Part shown: positions 16,746 to 28,143 of the stretch, piece by piece
How the letters are laid out: each line of letters begins with the position of its first letter
Numbering within the stretch: the stretch's first letter is position 1
Source of the DNA: Dactylosporangium sp040689395
Lineage (GTDB): Bacteria; Actinomycetota; Actinomycetes; Mycobacteriales; Micromonosporaceae
Direction of reading: 5' to 3'
Length of the DNA: 64,000 nt
Assembly: GCF_040689395.1 (NCBI RefSeq)
Contig: NZ_JBFAZX010000005.1
Coordinates: forward strand, 186,001 to 250,000
Notes under the pieces: model-generated
The model's input: only the letters and a program-made list of their open reading frames with translations
Told to the model about the DNA's origin: nothing
The model's database searches: none
Program-made: the position numbers and the translations under genes

Positions 16746-17105
16746 TCAGCTGCTGACCTTGGTCTCGCGCTTCTCCTTGATCTTGGCCTTCTTGCCCCGC
16801 AGATCGCGCAGGTAGTACAGCTTGGCGCGGCGCACGTCGCCGCGCGTCACGACCTCGATCTTGTCAACGGCCGGGCTGTTGACCGGGTAGGTGCGCTCGA
16901 CGCCGACGCCGAAGCTCACCTTGCGAACCGAGAAGGTCTCCCGCAGGCCGGCGCCCTGGCGACGGATCACGACGCCCTGGAAGACCTGGACCCGGGACCG
17001 GTTGCCCTCGACGACCCGGGCGTGCACCTTGATGGTGTCGCCGGCGCGGAAGCTCGGGATATCGGTCCGCTGCGACTGTGCGTCCAGCGCGTCCAGCGTG
17101 TTCAT
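16746..17105 (-). CDS. rplS: 50S ribosomal protein L19
   Basis: L19 sits at the subunit interface of the 50S particle. The 119 residues are standard: IPSFRAGDTIKVHARVVEGN, then RVQVFQGVVIRRQGAG and the basic tail LRGKKAKIKEKRETK. It follows trmD at a 130-base distance on the same strand, and a strong hairpin ends the transcript at 16691-16722. Confidence 0.97.
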   Translation of the reverse strand: MNTLDALDAQSQRTDIPSFRAGDTIKVHARVVEGNRSRVQVFQGVVIRRQGAGLRETFSVRKVSFGVGVERTYPVNSPAVDKIEVVTRGDVRRAKLYYLRDLRGKKAKIKEKRETKVSS

Positions 17106-17174
17106 CGCGGCTGTTCCTCGTCACTCAAGGCACGCCCGATTTCCGCGGCGCGCGAGGGTTAGATGATCATGGGT

Positions 17175-17192
17175 GCGGGCACATCAGCCCGC
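17175..17192 (-). promoter_or_regulatory. Small hairpin between trmD and rplS
   Basis: GCGGGC (17175-17180) and GCCCGC (17187-17192) pair around a 6-base loop, 70 bases upstream of rplS. It could be a partial terminator for the rpsP-trmD operon or a leader element of rplS. There is no T-run. Confidence 0.3.
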
Positions 17193-17235
17193 GCCAACCT
17201 CACTACTTTGCCACATCGACGCGCCGAACCTGAAA

Positions 17236-17952
17236 TCAGGCCCCTTGATCGGCACCGCGGGCCTGCCGCTCCAGTGCCTCGATGAGGTCGGGGCGCCGCT
17301 CCGCGGTGCGCTGCAGCGCCTGCTCGCGCCGCCACCGGGCGATACGGCCGTGATCACCGGAGCGCAGGATCTCCGGCACGTCCAGGCCGCGCCAGCTGGG
17401 CGGCTTCGTGTACATCGGGGCCTCGAGAACGCCGTCGGCGTGCGACTCGTCCACGAGCGAATCAGCGTTGCCCAGCACGCCGGGCAGCAGCCGGGTGATC
17501 GCCTCCAGCACAACGAGGACCGCGACCTCGCCGCCGAAGAGCACGTAGTCACCCAGGGAGATCTCGCTCACCCGCATCCGGGTCGCGGCGTGGTCGAAGA
17601 CCCGCTGGTCGATGCCCTCGTACCGGCCGCAGGCGAACAGCAGGTGCTGCTCCGCGGCCAGGGCGCGTGCGGTCGCCTGCGTGAACGGCGTTCCGGCCGG
17701 ACTGGGGACGATCAGGTGCGTGTCCGGGCCGGCCAGTTCGTCAAGAGCCTGGCCCCACGGCTCGGGACGCATGACCATGCCGGGGCCGCCGCCGTAGGGA
17801 GTGTCGTCGACGGTGCGGTGCACGTCGTGGGTCCACCGCCGCAGGTCGTGCACGGCCAGCCGCAGGGTGCCGTTCGCGCGGGCCTTGCCGATGAGCGACA
17901 GATCGAGCGGCGCGAGGTATTCGGGGAAGATCGTGACGACGTCGACCCTCAT
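17236..17952 (-). CDS. trmD: tRNA (guanine-N1)-methyltransferase TrmD
   Basis: TrmD makes m1G37 in tRNAs with G at position 36, preventing frameshifts. The 238 residues carry the SPOUT trefoil-knot motifs ACGRYEGIDQRV, SEISLGDYVLFGGE and VDESHADGVLEAPMYTKP. The ATG at 17952 overlaps the rimM stop (ATGA). It forms part of the conserved rpsP-KH-rimM-trmD order. Confidence 0.97.
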   Translation of the reverse strand: MRVDVVTIFPEYLAPLDLSLIGKARANGTLRLAVHDLRRWTHDVHRTVDDTPYGGGPGMVMRPEPWGQALDELAGPDTHLIVPSPAGTPFTQATARALAAEQHLLFACGRYEGIDQRVFDHAATRMRVSEISLGDYVLFGGEVAVLVVLEAITRLLPGVLGNADSLVDESHADGVLEAPMYTKPPSWRGLDVPEILRSGDHGRIARWRREQALQRTAERRPDLIEALERQARGADQGA

Positions 17953-18500
17953 AGGTCGAACAGGCCTTCCGGCGGGGTGATCACGATGCGGCGCCCGGGC
18001 ACGTCGACCTCTGGCACCATCTCGCGCACGAACGGCACCAGGCCGATGCGCCCGTCCTCGAGCCGCACCACCAGCAGGTCGTGCGCGGGCGCGTGGTCGA
18101 TGCGCAGCAACTCGCCGACCCGCTCCCCCGCGCCGTCGACGACGTCGAGGCCGATGAGCTCGTAGTCGTTGAACTCGTCGGGGTCCTCGCTGGCCGGGAT
18201 CGCGGCGCTGTCCACGCACAGCAGGACGCCGCGCATGTCCTCGGCGAGGTTGCGGTCGTAGACGCCCTCGAAGACCACCAGGAGGCGGCTCTGGTGCGGG
18301 CGTACCGACTCGATGGTGAGCGTCGGCGGAGGCTTCCAGGCGCCCGCAGGAACAGTCTGTAGATGCCGCACCGCCGTCGAGTCGGTCTGGAGGACCGACC
18401 CGACGGCGAAACGCTCTGCCGGCGCATCCGTGCGCACGTCCACGAGGACTTCGCCCCGGACGCCGTGCGCACGGATCACCTGGCCGACGACGAGCAGCAT
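17949..18500 (-). CDS. rimM: Ribosome maturation factor RimM
   Basis: RimM helps assemble the head of the 30S subunit near S19. The 183 residues consist of an N-terminal RimM barrel (LLVVGQVIRAHGVRGEVLV) and a C-terminal PRC-barrel (GLDVVDGAGERVGELLRIDH, then LVPFVREMVPEVDVPGRRIV). ATG 18500 starts directly before the conserved LLVVGQV; an alternative start further upstream would overlap the KH gene. Four bases separate it from the KH gene stop. Confidence 0.95.
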   Translation of the reverse strand: MLLVVGQVIRAHGVRGEVLVDVRTDAPAERFAVGSVLQTDSTAVRHLQTVPAGAWKPPPTLTIESVRPHQSRLLVVFEGVYDRNLAEDMRGVLLCVDSAAIPASEDPDEFNDYELIGLDVVDGAGERVGELLRIDHAPAHDLLVVRLEDGRIGLVPFVREMVPEVDVPGRRIVITPPEGLFDL

Positions 18501-18504
18501 GCGA

Positions 18505-18735
18505 TCAGTACGCGTCGACGATCTCGACGCGCACTCCGCGCCCGCCGATCGACGTAATGACTTGCCGCAGCGCCTTGGCCGTGCGGCCACCGCGCCCGAT
18601 CACCGTGCCGAGGTCCTCCGGGTTGACCCGGACCTCCAGCCGCTGACCGCGACGGGAGTCGACCATACGGACACGGACATCGTCGGGGTTGTCGACGATG
18701 CCCTTGACCAGGTGCTCAAGCGCTGGGCGCAGCAC
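18505..18735 (-). CDS. khpA: KH-domain RNA-binding protein (KhpA/YlqC)
   Basis: A 76-residue single-KH protein. The nucleic-acid-binding GxxG loop is visible in GTVIGRGGRTAKALR. KhpA proteins bind RNA, in some species with KhpB, and affect cell division or ribosome assembly. GTG 18735 gives the standard length and lies one base after the rpsP stop, so translation is coupled. Confidence 0.93.
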   Translation of the reverse strand: MLRPALEHLVKGIVDNPDDVRVRMVDSRRGQRLEVRVNPEDLGTVIGRGGRTAKALRQVITSIGGRGVRVEIVDAY

Positions 18736-18736
18736 G

Positions 18737-19198
18737 TCAGGCCTCCGCGCCGGCGCCGGCACCGGACTGCTCCTCCGCCTGCGCGGCCGGAGCCTCGGCC
18801 TCGGCCTTCTTCTTCGGTTCGGCGGCCTTCTTGGCCTTCGGCGCGTCGGCCAGACCGGCGGCGGCCTGCGCCTCGGCCTCGTACGTCGCGCGGCGGTCGG
18901 GGGCCGCTGCGGCCACCTTCAGCGGCTCAGCCGGCGCGGGCAGACCCTTGAACTTCTGCCAGTCGCCGGTCTTCGACAGGATGGCCCGCACGGCCTCGCT
19001 CGGCTGCGCGCCGACGGAGAGCCAGTGCTGGACGCGGTCGGAGTTGACCTCGATACGCGAGGGCTCCTCCTTCGGGTGGTACAGCCCGACGAATTCGATC
19101 GCCCGGCCATCGCGCTTGGTGCGCGAGTCGGCGATGACGATGCGGTACTGCGGGTTGCGGATCTTGCCCATCCGCAGGAGCCGGATCTTGACGGCCAC
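18737..19198 (-). CDS. rpsP: 30S ribosomal protein S16 with extended tail
   Basis: The first 80-90 residues are a normal S16 (MAVKIRLLRMGKIRNPQYR, VGLYHPKEEPSRIEV). The remaining 60 or so are an Ala/Lys/Glu/Pro-rich tail (APKAKKAAEPKKKAEAEAPA), a known actinobacterial extension. It heads the rpsP-khpA-rimM-trmD operon. A candidate promoter is at 19335-19362. Confidence 0.96.
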   Translation of the reverse strand: MAVKIRLLRMGKIRNPQYRIVIADSRTKRDGRAIEFVGLYHPKEEPSRIEVNSDRVQHWLSVGAQPSEAVRAILSKTGDWQKFKGLPAPAEPLKVAAAAPDRRATYEAEAQAAAGLADAPKAKKAAEPKKKAEAEAPAAQAEEQSGAGAGAEA

Positions 19199-19334
19199 TT
19201 GGTTGCTCGCTCCTGGATCTGTTGGAAGCCGAGCGACCGCCCGGACACCGTGGGGATGGTGCCGTCGGCTGCTCTGTTGGACTGGCGTAACGCCGGGTTA
19301 GAGGGCTCGGACGCACACCGGATACCAGCAGACC

Positions 19335-19362
19335 ATTCTGCCAGACCCGCTACCGCAGGCAA
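19335..19362 (-). promoter_or_regulatory. Candidate promoter of the rpsP operon
   Basis: On the minus strand TTGCCT (19362-19357) and CAGAAT (19340-19335) are separated by 16 bp, a reasonable sigma-70-type promoter, giving a leader of about 130 nt before rpsP. The -10 context CAGAATGG is shared with the rpsB candidate promoter. Confidence 0.4.
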
Positions 19363-19429
19363 AACGGGCCCCGGTCCTGGCGGCCGTCTGCCTCATGCCC
19401 ATGCAACGGGTTCGGGCCGTACGCGTCGC

Positions 19430-20086
19430 TCAGCGCAGCGGCGGGCGGTCCCAGCCCGCATCGAGGCCCGGGATCGCCCACCCCGGCGGCGGCATGAAGT
19501 CCGTCCATGTGCCGTCGAACGGGAACCCGCCGGCCTCGATCTCCTTGATGACGCGGAGGCCCTCCTCGCGTACCGCGGCCTCGTCCGTGACCCAGTAGTG
19601 CTCCGGGATCGCGAGGCGTTCGAGGAACTCCTCCTCGTCCTTCCACTGCCAGCTGCGGTCGGGCGCGACGAGGATGTCGAGGTCCTCGTCGGTCACGTCG
19701 ACCCCGGACGCGCCGCCCGGGTCGCTCCAGCGGATCGCCGGCCGTTCGAGGTTGACGTACCAGCCGGTGAAGACGTCGGCATCGTCGCGGAACCACCACA
19801 CGGAGTGCGCGGGGTCGCCGGGCCGGTGCAGCTTCAGCACTCCGGGCCCGTTCCAGGTGCCGTGCTTGAGCCCGGTGCCGCGCGTGACGTACTCGGCGAA
19901 CGGCATCGTGCGCATCCCTCGCCCGTCGCCGGAGACCTCGTTCACCACCGGCGTGTGCCGGGCGATCCAGATCAGCAGCCCGCGCTCGTCGTCGGACACC
20001 ACGCGAGCGGGGCGCACCCAGCCGATCCGCCCCCGCCGCACGTTGCGATGCATGATCGCCTGACCCGGCGTGAAGACGACGCTCAA
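19430..20086 (-). CDS. DUF402 family protein (second of a tandem pair)
   Basis: A 218-residue member of the DUF402/FomD-like family, whose characterised members hydrolyse a nucleotide-linked phosphate or phosphonate. Visible features are YVNLERPAIRW, the acidic run VDVTDEDLDILV and the aromatic WQWKDEEEFLERL. It probably starts at TTG 20086, which overlaps the upstream stop (TTGA) and opens SVVFTPGQ, mirroring the N-terminus of its neighbour. It shares clear similarity with the 20083-20802 protein along its whole length, so the two arose by duplication. Confidence 0.82.
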   Translation of the reverse strand: MSVVFTPGQAIMHRNVRRGRIGWVRPARVVSDDERGLLIWIARHTPVVNEVSGDGRGMRTMPFAEYVTRGTGLKHGTWNGPGVLKLHRPGDPAHSVWWFRDDADVFTGWYVNLERPAIRWSDPGGASGVDVTDEDLDILVAPDRSWQWKDEEEFLERLAIPEHYWVTDEAAVREEGLRVIKEIEAGGFPFDGTWTDFMPPPGWAIPGLDAGWDRPPLR

Positions 20087-20802
20087 CCGCGCTCCCTCGG
20101 TCGGTCCCAGCCCTCGGTCACGGGCTCCGGGATGGTCCACTCGGCCGGCGGCCGGAAGTCGGTCCACGTGCCGTCGAACGGCCACGCCCCGGCCTCGATG
20201 GCGGGCACGATCTCGCGCCCCTGCGCCCACACGGCGTCGGGATCATCCACCCAGTACGCGCCCGGGTACGCGAGGCGCTCCTCGAGCTCGTCCTCGTCCT
20301 TCCAGTCCCAGCGACGGTCGGGCCAGACCCAGATGTCGAGGTCCTGATCGGTCAGATCGACGCCGGCGACCGCGCCGTCGTCCCAGGTGACGCCGGGCTC
20401 CTCAAGGTTCACGTACCACGCGCGGAAGCCGCCCTGCGGGTCGAAGAGCCACCACACGGAGAACGCGGCCCCTAGAGGATGAAACTTCAGGGTGCTCGGC
20501 CCGCGATACACATCCTGGATAATCTTCTTCGGCGCCTCGATCCACTCGCCGAACGGCATGTCGCGCGGCCCGAGGCCGTCCTCGCTCACCTGACGGATGA
20601 GCGGGCTGCCGGTCGCGAGCCACAGCCGCGTGCCCTGCTCGTCGTCGGAGACCACCCGGGTCAGCGGAGCCCAGACCAGCGTGTCATGGGTGAAGTGCCG
20701 GTGCAGGACCGGTCTTCCGGGACGCAACGGCACGACCGAGATTGTATCGGCTTGCGCCCACACCCGGTGCCCGCCGCGCGGGCGCCGCACCACCACGGAC
20801 AT
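20083..20802 (-). CDS. DUF402 family protein (first of a tandem pair)
   Basis: A 239-residue DUF402/FomD-like protein. It keeps YVNLEEPGVTW, VDLTDQDLDIWVWPDRRW and the final GTWTDFRPP found also in its tandem partner. In the FomD group conserved aspartates of the DxD-type stretch bind divalent metal. Start ATG 20802. The stop overlaps the start of the second copy, so both are probably produced together and may form a heteromer. Substrate unknown. Confidence 0.85.
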   Translation of the reverse strand: MSVVVRRPRGGHRVWAQADTISVVPLRPGRPVLHRHFTHDTLVWAPLTRVVSDDEQGTRLWLATGSPLIRQVSEDGLGPRDMPFGEWIEAPKKIIQDVYRGPSTLKFHPLGAAFSVWWLFDPQGGFRAWYVNLEEPGVTWDDGAVAGVDLTDQDLDIWVWPDRRWDWKDEDELEERLAYPGAYWVDDPDAVWAQGREIVPAIEAGAWPFDGTWTDFRPPAEWTIPEPVTEGWDRPRERG

Positions 20803-20856
20803 CGCCTCCGGGCGCGTCCGGGCCTCCGGCGGCGCCGCCCCGGACTCGGCCAGAGA

Positions 20857-22077
20857 TCAGCGGATCACACGCCCGCGCAGGACGATGCGGCGCGGACGGA
20901 GCAGGGTGGTGAGGTCGCGGCGGGGGTCCTCGGCGTACACGACCAGGTCCGCCAGGCCGCCCTCGACCAGGCCAGGGAAGCCGAGCCACTCCCGGGCGCC
21001 CCAGGACCCGGCGCGCAGCACAGCCTCCGCGGGAAGGCCGGCCTCGCGGTGCAGCAGGAGCATCTCCTCGGCGGCCAGGCCGTGGTTGATGCCGCCGCCG
21101 GCGTCGCTGCCGACGTAGATGGGTACGCCCGCTTCGTGCGCGGCGCGGACCACGGACGGGAAGCGGTCACGGAGGGCGAGCATGTGGCCGGCATACGCCG
21201 GGAACTTGTCCCGCGCCTGCGCCGCGATGCCGCCGAACGTCGCGATGTTGATCATCGTTGGCACAAAGGCGGTGCCGCGGCGGGCCATCTCTTCGATGTC
21301 GGCCTCCGCGAGGCCGGTGCCGTGCTCGACGGAGTCCACGCCGGCGCGGACCAGGGCGGACACCGACTCCTCGGCGAACACATGGACCGCCACCCGGGCG
21401 CCGGCGTCGTGCGCGGCCGCGACCGCGCCGGCCATCGCGGCGACGTCCCAGGCAGGTGCGAGGTCGCCGCTGTCGCGGTCGATCCAGTCGCCGACGAGCT
21501 TGACCCAGCCGTTGCCGAGGGCCGCCTGCCGGGTGATCTCGCCGGTCAGGTCGGCCTCGCCGACCTCGACCCCGATGTCGCGCAGGTAGCGCTTCGGCGG
21601 CGCCACGTGCCGCCCCGCCCGTGCCAGCCTCGGCACCTCGGGGTCGTCGTCCAGCGACGGGTACGGAATCGGCGACCCCGCGTCGCGGATCGCCAGCACG
21701 CCCGCGTCGCGGTCCACGACGGCGAGCGACCGAGCGGCGTCAAGATCGTCCGACGGCCTGCCGCCCGACTGGATACCGATGTGGCAGTGGGCATCGACGA
21801 GGCCGGGCAAAACGAACCCCTCGTCGGCGATGGTCAGTGCCCCGGTGACCGGCTCGAACGTCACCCGGTCACCCACTAGCCAGAGGTCGCGTCGCTCGCC
21901 GGACGGCAGCAGCGTCGCCCGCACGTGCAGCGCGGGTCCGGACGCCGCCGACCTGGCGGCCGCAGCCGGCCGAGCCGACGCGGCCCGGCCGGCGGACGCG
22001 CCCGAGCCGCCGGACCCAGCCGCGCCCCCGGGCACGGCCGTGGACGCGCCCGAGGACGCATCGGGGTTCACGGTCAC
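20857..22077 (-). CDS. Amidohydrolase family protein
   Basis: A 406-residue metal-dependent hydrolase of the imidazolonepropionase/prolidase-like group. All metal ligands are visible: HxH in GLVDAHCHIG, the probable carboxylated Lys in NGWVKLVGDW, His in VAVHVFAEE, His in SVEHGTG and Asp in YVGSDAGGG. The natural substrate cannot be inferred. The N-terminal 45 residues after GTG 22077 are Ala/Ser/Gly-rich and atypical; the true start may be further in, but no ATG or GTG with a better Shine-Dalgarno lies in between. It follows ffh by 10 bases on the same strand. Confidence 0.85.
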   Translation of the reverse strand: MTVNPDASSGASTAVPGGAAGSGGSGASAGRAASARPAAAARSAASGPALHVRATLLPSGERRDLWLVGDRVTFEPVTGALTIADEGFVLPGLVDAHCHIGIQSGGRPSDDLDAARSLAVVDRDAGVLAIRDAGSPIPYPSLDDDPEVPRLARAGRHVAPPKRYLRDIGVEVGEADLTGEITRQAALGNGWVKLVGDWIDRDSGDLAPAWDVAAMAGAVAAAHDAGARVAVHVFAEESVSALVRAGVDSVEHGTGLAEADIEEMARRGTAFVPTMINIATFGGIAAQARDKFPAYAGHMLALRDRFPSVVRAAHEAGVPIYVGSDAGGGINHGLAAEEMLLLHREAGLPAEAVLRAGSWGAREWLGFPGLVEGGLADLVVYAEDPRRDLTTLLRPRRIVLRGRVIR

Positions 22078-22087
22078 AGCTGGTGGC

Positions 22088-23626
<1,539 letters not shown>

Positions 23627-23936
23627 GACGCATCCGTCCTCGGGTGTAGGAGACCCTTGAAGGGTACGCGACCACGGACCGCGCGTCGCGGCCCGCAGCG
23701 CCGTGCGACCGCGCGTTGATGTCGGCACAGCGCTCGCGACCTGTGCATTCTCCGCGCCCTCGTCCGCGTCCGCGCCACCACCGGCCCGGCGAGGCGACGC
23801 CCCGCCATCGTGCGACGAAAATTGCGCAAATACGGCAAAGAGACTTACACCTCGCCGGCAAGCCATCGAGACGCCGCACCGACGCGGCCCGTGACGCAGG
23901 GGCGGAGGCACAGGGGCGGAGGCACGAGGCGTTCCG
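23627..23936. other. Intergenic region between glnD and ffh
   Basis: About 310 bases without a gene. A patch at 23815-23860 is strikingly AT-rich and contains the palindrome TTGCGCAA; it may hold the ffh promoter, but no hexamer pair is convincing. A 14-bp direct tandem repeat lies at 23897-23924. Confidence 0.45.
23897..23924. repeat. 14-bp tandem repeat
   Basis: Two identical adjacent copies of CAGGGGCGGAGGCA (23897-23910, 23911-23924) lie just downstream of the glnD stop. No function suggested. Confidence 0.8.
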
Positions 23937-26192
23937 TCAGGATGAGGCCGCGGCCCGCAGGACTGCGGCCTCGACGCGGGCGCGGGCGTCCACGTCCCAG
24001 GAGCCGGCCAGGTAGAACGCGTCGACGACCTCGCCGCCCAGGGTGGAGATGCGGGCGGAGCGAACGTCGGCGCCGATGTCTTCCAGCGCGCTCGCCACTC
24101 GGAAGAGCAGGCCCGGGGTGTCCGTGGCGCGCAGTTCGAGGACCGTGGCGTCAGTGGCGGCCGAGGGGGGCTGCCACACGACGCGCGGGGGCGCGGTGGT
24201 GCTGTGGCGGGTGGAGCGTTCGCGGGCGGCGAGGCGTTCGGCCACCGGGAGAGCACCGGTGACGGCGCGGCGCAGGTCCGAGACCACCGCCTCGCGGTCG
24301 ACGTCACCGCCATAGCGGGGCTGGACGGCGCAGACCATCCTCGCCAGGCCGTCCACGGTGACCGTGTCTGCCGTGACCACGTCCAGACGGTGCAGCGACA
24401 GGCAGCCGGCCACGGCGGCGAGCAGACCGCGGCGGTCGGGGGCGATGACGGCGACCGAGTCGGTGTCCAGCAGTACCGATGGGAGGGTTTCGGGAGCGGC
24501 GAGCGCGGTGGCGGGTGACGGGGGCGCGGCGACCACACCGGTATCGAGGGCGCGTTCGACGTGACGGACGAGCTCGGCGATGAGCCGCCCCTTCCAGTCC
24601 GACCAGGCGGCGGGGCCGGTGGCGGCCGCGTCCGCGCGGGTCAGGGCGTGCAGCAGGCCGAGGGTGGAGGCGTCGCCGACGGTCGCGGCGACGGTGGCGA
24701 TGGTCTGGGGGTCGGACAGGTCGCGGCGAGTGGCGGTGTCGGGCAGGAGGAGGTGCAGGCGCACGACCTTCTCGACCTGCGCCACGTCGACCGCGCTAAG
24801 GCCCAGGCGGGACGCCACGGCGGCGGCGATCGGGGCACCGACGACGCTGTGGTCGCCGGGGAGGCCCTTGCCGATGTCGTGCAGCAGGCCGCAAAGCACG
24901 AGCAGGTCGGGGCGGTCGACGTCGCGGGTGAGGCGGGCGGCCTGGCGGGCGGTCTCGACCAGGTGCCGGTCGACGGTGAACAGGTGCACCGGGTTGTGCT
25001 GCGGCAGGCTGCGCACCCGAGCCCACTCGGGGAGCCAGTTGACGACCAGGCCGTACCGGTCGCAGGCCTCCCAGACGGAGATCATGGACGGGCCGCTGCC
25101 GAGGAGGGTGAGCAGGGCGTCGCGCGCGGGGGCGGGCCAGGGCCGCGGCATCGGGCCGGCGAAACTGCCGAGCCACTCGAGGGTGGCGTGCGCGATCGGC
25201 AGGTCGGCGCGGGCGGCGGCCGCGGCCACGCGCAGGGGCAGGACCGGGTCGGGGCGCGGCGTGACGGCGGCGCGGGCGAGCACGACCTCGCCGTGCTGCT
25301 CGACGACGTCGCGGGCGAGGGGGCGACGCTCCTCGTGGCCGCGGCTGCTGGGAGCCGACCAGCGCTCCACGGCGCGCCAGGCGTCGTCGCTGGCGTAGGC
25401 GATGGTGCGGGCGGCCTCGGCGATACGGCGCAACACCTCGTCGCGGTCGCCGAGGTCGAGCAGTTCGGCGACCTCGTCGCGGTCCTGGGCGAGGAGGCGG
25501 TCGACGCGGCGGCCGCGCACGGCGTGCAGGGCGTCGCGGACGTCGAGCAGGGTGCGGTGGGCGCCGCGGACGGCGGGGCGAGGGCCGTCGGCGACGCCGG
25601 CGAAGCCGATGCCCCGCAGGACGCCGAAGTCGCGCAAGCCGCCGCGGGACTCCTTGACGTCGCCCTCAAGGAGGAATGCCAGCTCGCCGTGGGCCTTCCA
25701 GCGGTCCTGGGTGAGGGTGCGCAGCGCGGGCAGCAGGTGGCGGGCCTCGCGTTGCCACTGGGCGACGGCGTCGGCGTGCAGGCGTGTCAGGAGCTCGCCG
25801 TTGCCGGCGACCAGGCGGGCGTCAAGCAGGCCGAGAGCCACCTTGAGGTCCTGGCGGGCCAGTTCGAGCGCCTGCCGGGGGCTGCGGGTGGAGTGGTCGA
25901 GGGCGAACTTCGCGTCCCAGATCTGATACCAGATGCGGCTGCCGAGCTGGTCCGCGGCGGCCTCCGCGCCCGGGCCGCCGTCGTGCAGCAGGACCAGGTC
26001 GAGGTCGCTGCGAGGGGCGCATTCGCGGCGTCCGAGCCCGCCTACGGCGATGAGCGCGGCACCCGAGGTACCGCCGCCGGCTTCTGCGAAAACCTTCGAG
26101 AGCCACTCGTCGATCGCGACCGAGCGCTCGGCTCGTGCGTCGGCGCCCGCCCTGGTGGACAGGACCGGAGCGGGCGCCGACGGCTGTGTCAT
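23937..26192 (-). CDS. glnD: Bifunctional PII uridylyltransferase / uridylyl-removing enzyme GlnD
   Basis: GlnD modifies the PII protein at Tyr51 in response to glutamine; in Streptomyces the enzyme is an adenylyltransferase, and that may apply here. The 751 residues have the nucleotidyltransferase motif GGLGRRECAPRSDLDLVLL (about 49-67), a linker, an HD domain with LVLCGLLHDIGKG, and two C-terminal ACT domains (VAVIAPDRRGLLAAVAG and DTPGLLFRVASALEDIG). ATG 26192 begins MTQPSAPAP. It is the last gene of the amt-glnB-glnD operon, 25 bases after glnB. Confidence 0.95.
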   Translation of the reverse strand: MTQPSAPAPVLSTRAGADARAERSVAIDEWLSKVFAEAGGGTSGAALIAVGGLGRRECAPRSDLDLVLLHDGGPGAEAAADQLGSRIWYQIWDAKFALDHSTRSPRQALELARQDLKVALGLLDARLVAGNGELLTRLHADAVAQWQREARHLLPALRTLTQDRWKAHGELAFLLEGDVKESRGGLRDFGVLRGIGFAGVADGPRPAVRGAHRTLLDVRDALHAVRGRRVDRLLAQDRDEVAELLDLGDRDEVLRRIAEAARTIAYASDDAWRAVERWSAPSSRGHEERRPLARDVVEQHGEVVLARAAVTPRPDPVLPLRVAAAAARADLPIAHATLEWLGSFAGPMPRPWPAPARDALLTLLGSGPSMISVWEACDRYGLVVNWLPEWARVRSLPQHNPVHLFTVDRHLVETARQAARLTRDVDRPDLLVLCGLLHDIGKGLPGDHSVVGAPIAAAVASRLGLSAVDVAQVEKVVRLHLLLPDTATRRDLSDPQTIATVAATVGDASTLGLLHALTRADAAATGPAAWSDWKGRLIAELVRHVERALDTGVVAAPPSPATALAAPETLPSVLLDTDSVAVIAPDRRGLLAAVAGCLSLHRLDVVTADTVTVDGLARMVCAVQPRYGGDVDREAVVSDLRRAVTGALPVAERLAARERSTRHSTTAPPRVVWQPPSAATDATVLELRATDTPGLLFRVASALEDIGADVRSARISTLGGEVVDAFYLAGSWDVDARARVEAAVLRAAASS

Positions 26193-26217
26193 GTGATTGA
26201 GGATTCTGATCAGCGGC

Positions 26218-26556
26218 TTAGAGGGCGTCGAGCCCGCGCTCGCCGGTGCGGACCCGGACGACCTCGTCGACCGACGTGACCCAGACCTTGCCGTCACCGA
26301 TCTTCCCGGTGCGGGCGGCGGTGACGATGGCGTCCACGACCTTCTCGAAGTCGAGCTCGTCGGTGACGATCTCGACCCGGATCTTGGGGACGAACTCCAC
26401 CGTGTACTCCGCACCGCGGTAGACCTCGGTGTGGCCCTTCTGACGGCCGTATCCCTGTACCTCGCTCACGGTGAGGCCGGCCACGCCGAGCGCGTGGAGC
26501 GCCTCCTTCACCGCGTCGAGCTGATACGGCTTGATGACCGCGGTCACCAGCTTCAT
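26218..26556 (-). CDS. glnB: Nitrogen regulatory protein P-II
   Basis: PII senses 2-oxoglutarate and ATP/ADP and blocks the ammonium channel. The protein has exactly the canonical 112 residues from ATG 26556, which follows a GGAGGG Shine-Dalgarno by 7 bases; the upstream ATG at 26574 has none. The T-loop GRQKGHTEVYRGAEYTVEF places the modifiable tyrosine at position 51. It is between amt and glnD, so it is the GlnK-type member in the operon (glnK in much actinobacterial literature). Confidence 0.96.
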   Translation of the reverse strand: MKLVTAVIKPYQLDAVKEALHALGVAGLTVSEVQGYGRQKGHTEVYRGAEYTVEFVPKIRVEIVTDELDFEKVVDAIVTAARTGKIGDGKVWVTSVDEVVRVRTGERGLDAL

Positions 26557-26583
26557 GCCCATTCCCTCCGACATTCCTCGACG

Positions 26584-27969
<1,386 letters not shown>

Positions 27970-28081
27970 GCGGGCCTCCTAGTAGTCGAGATCCTCCCTC
28001 CCGACCTTCGAGGCAGCGTTGCCCTCCAGCCGGTTGCGCGAGAGCTTTCAGGGCTCACGTTTCACGCACCGGCGCTGCGCG

Positions 28082-28118
28082 GTTTCTACCGCGTCACGTC
28101 ATGTTTCCAGCATGTGAA
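28082..28118 (-). promoter_or_regulatory. Tandem GlnR-type boxes upstream of amt
   Basis: On the minus strand, GTGAC-n6-GAAAC (28097-28082) and TTCAC-n6-GAAAC (28118-28103) match the actinobacterial GlnR pattern gTnAC-n6-GAAAC, the first perfectly and the second with one change. They lie head to tail with 5 bp between them, 113 bases upstream of the amt start, the usual place for nitrogen-starvation activation of the amtB operon. Confidence 0.75.
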
Positions 28119-28143
28119 GAAACGCTCACACACTGAGAAACGC

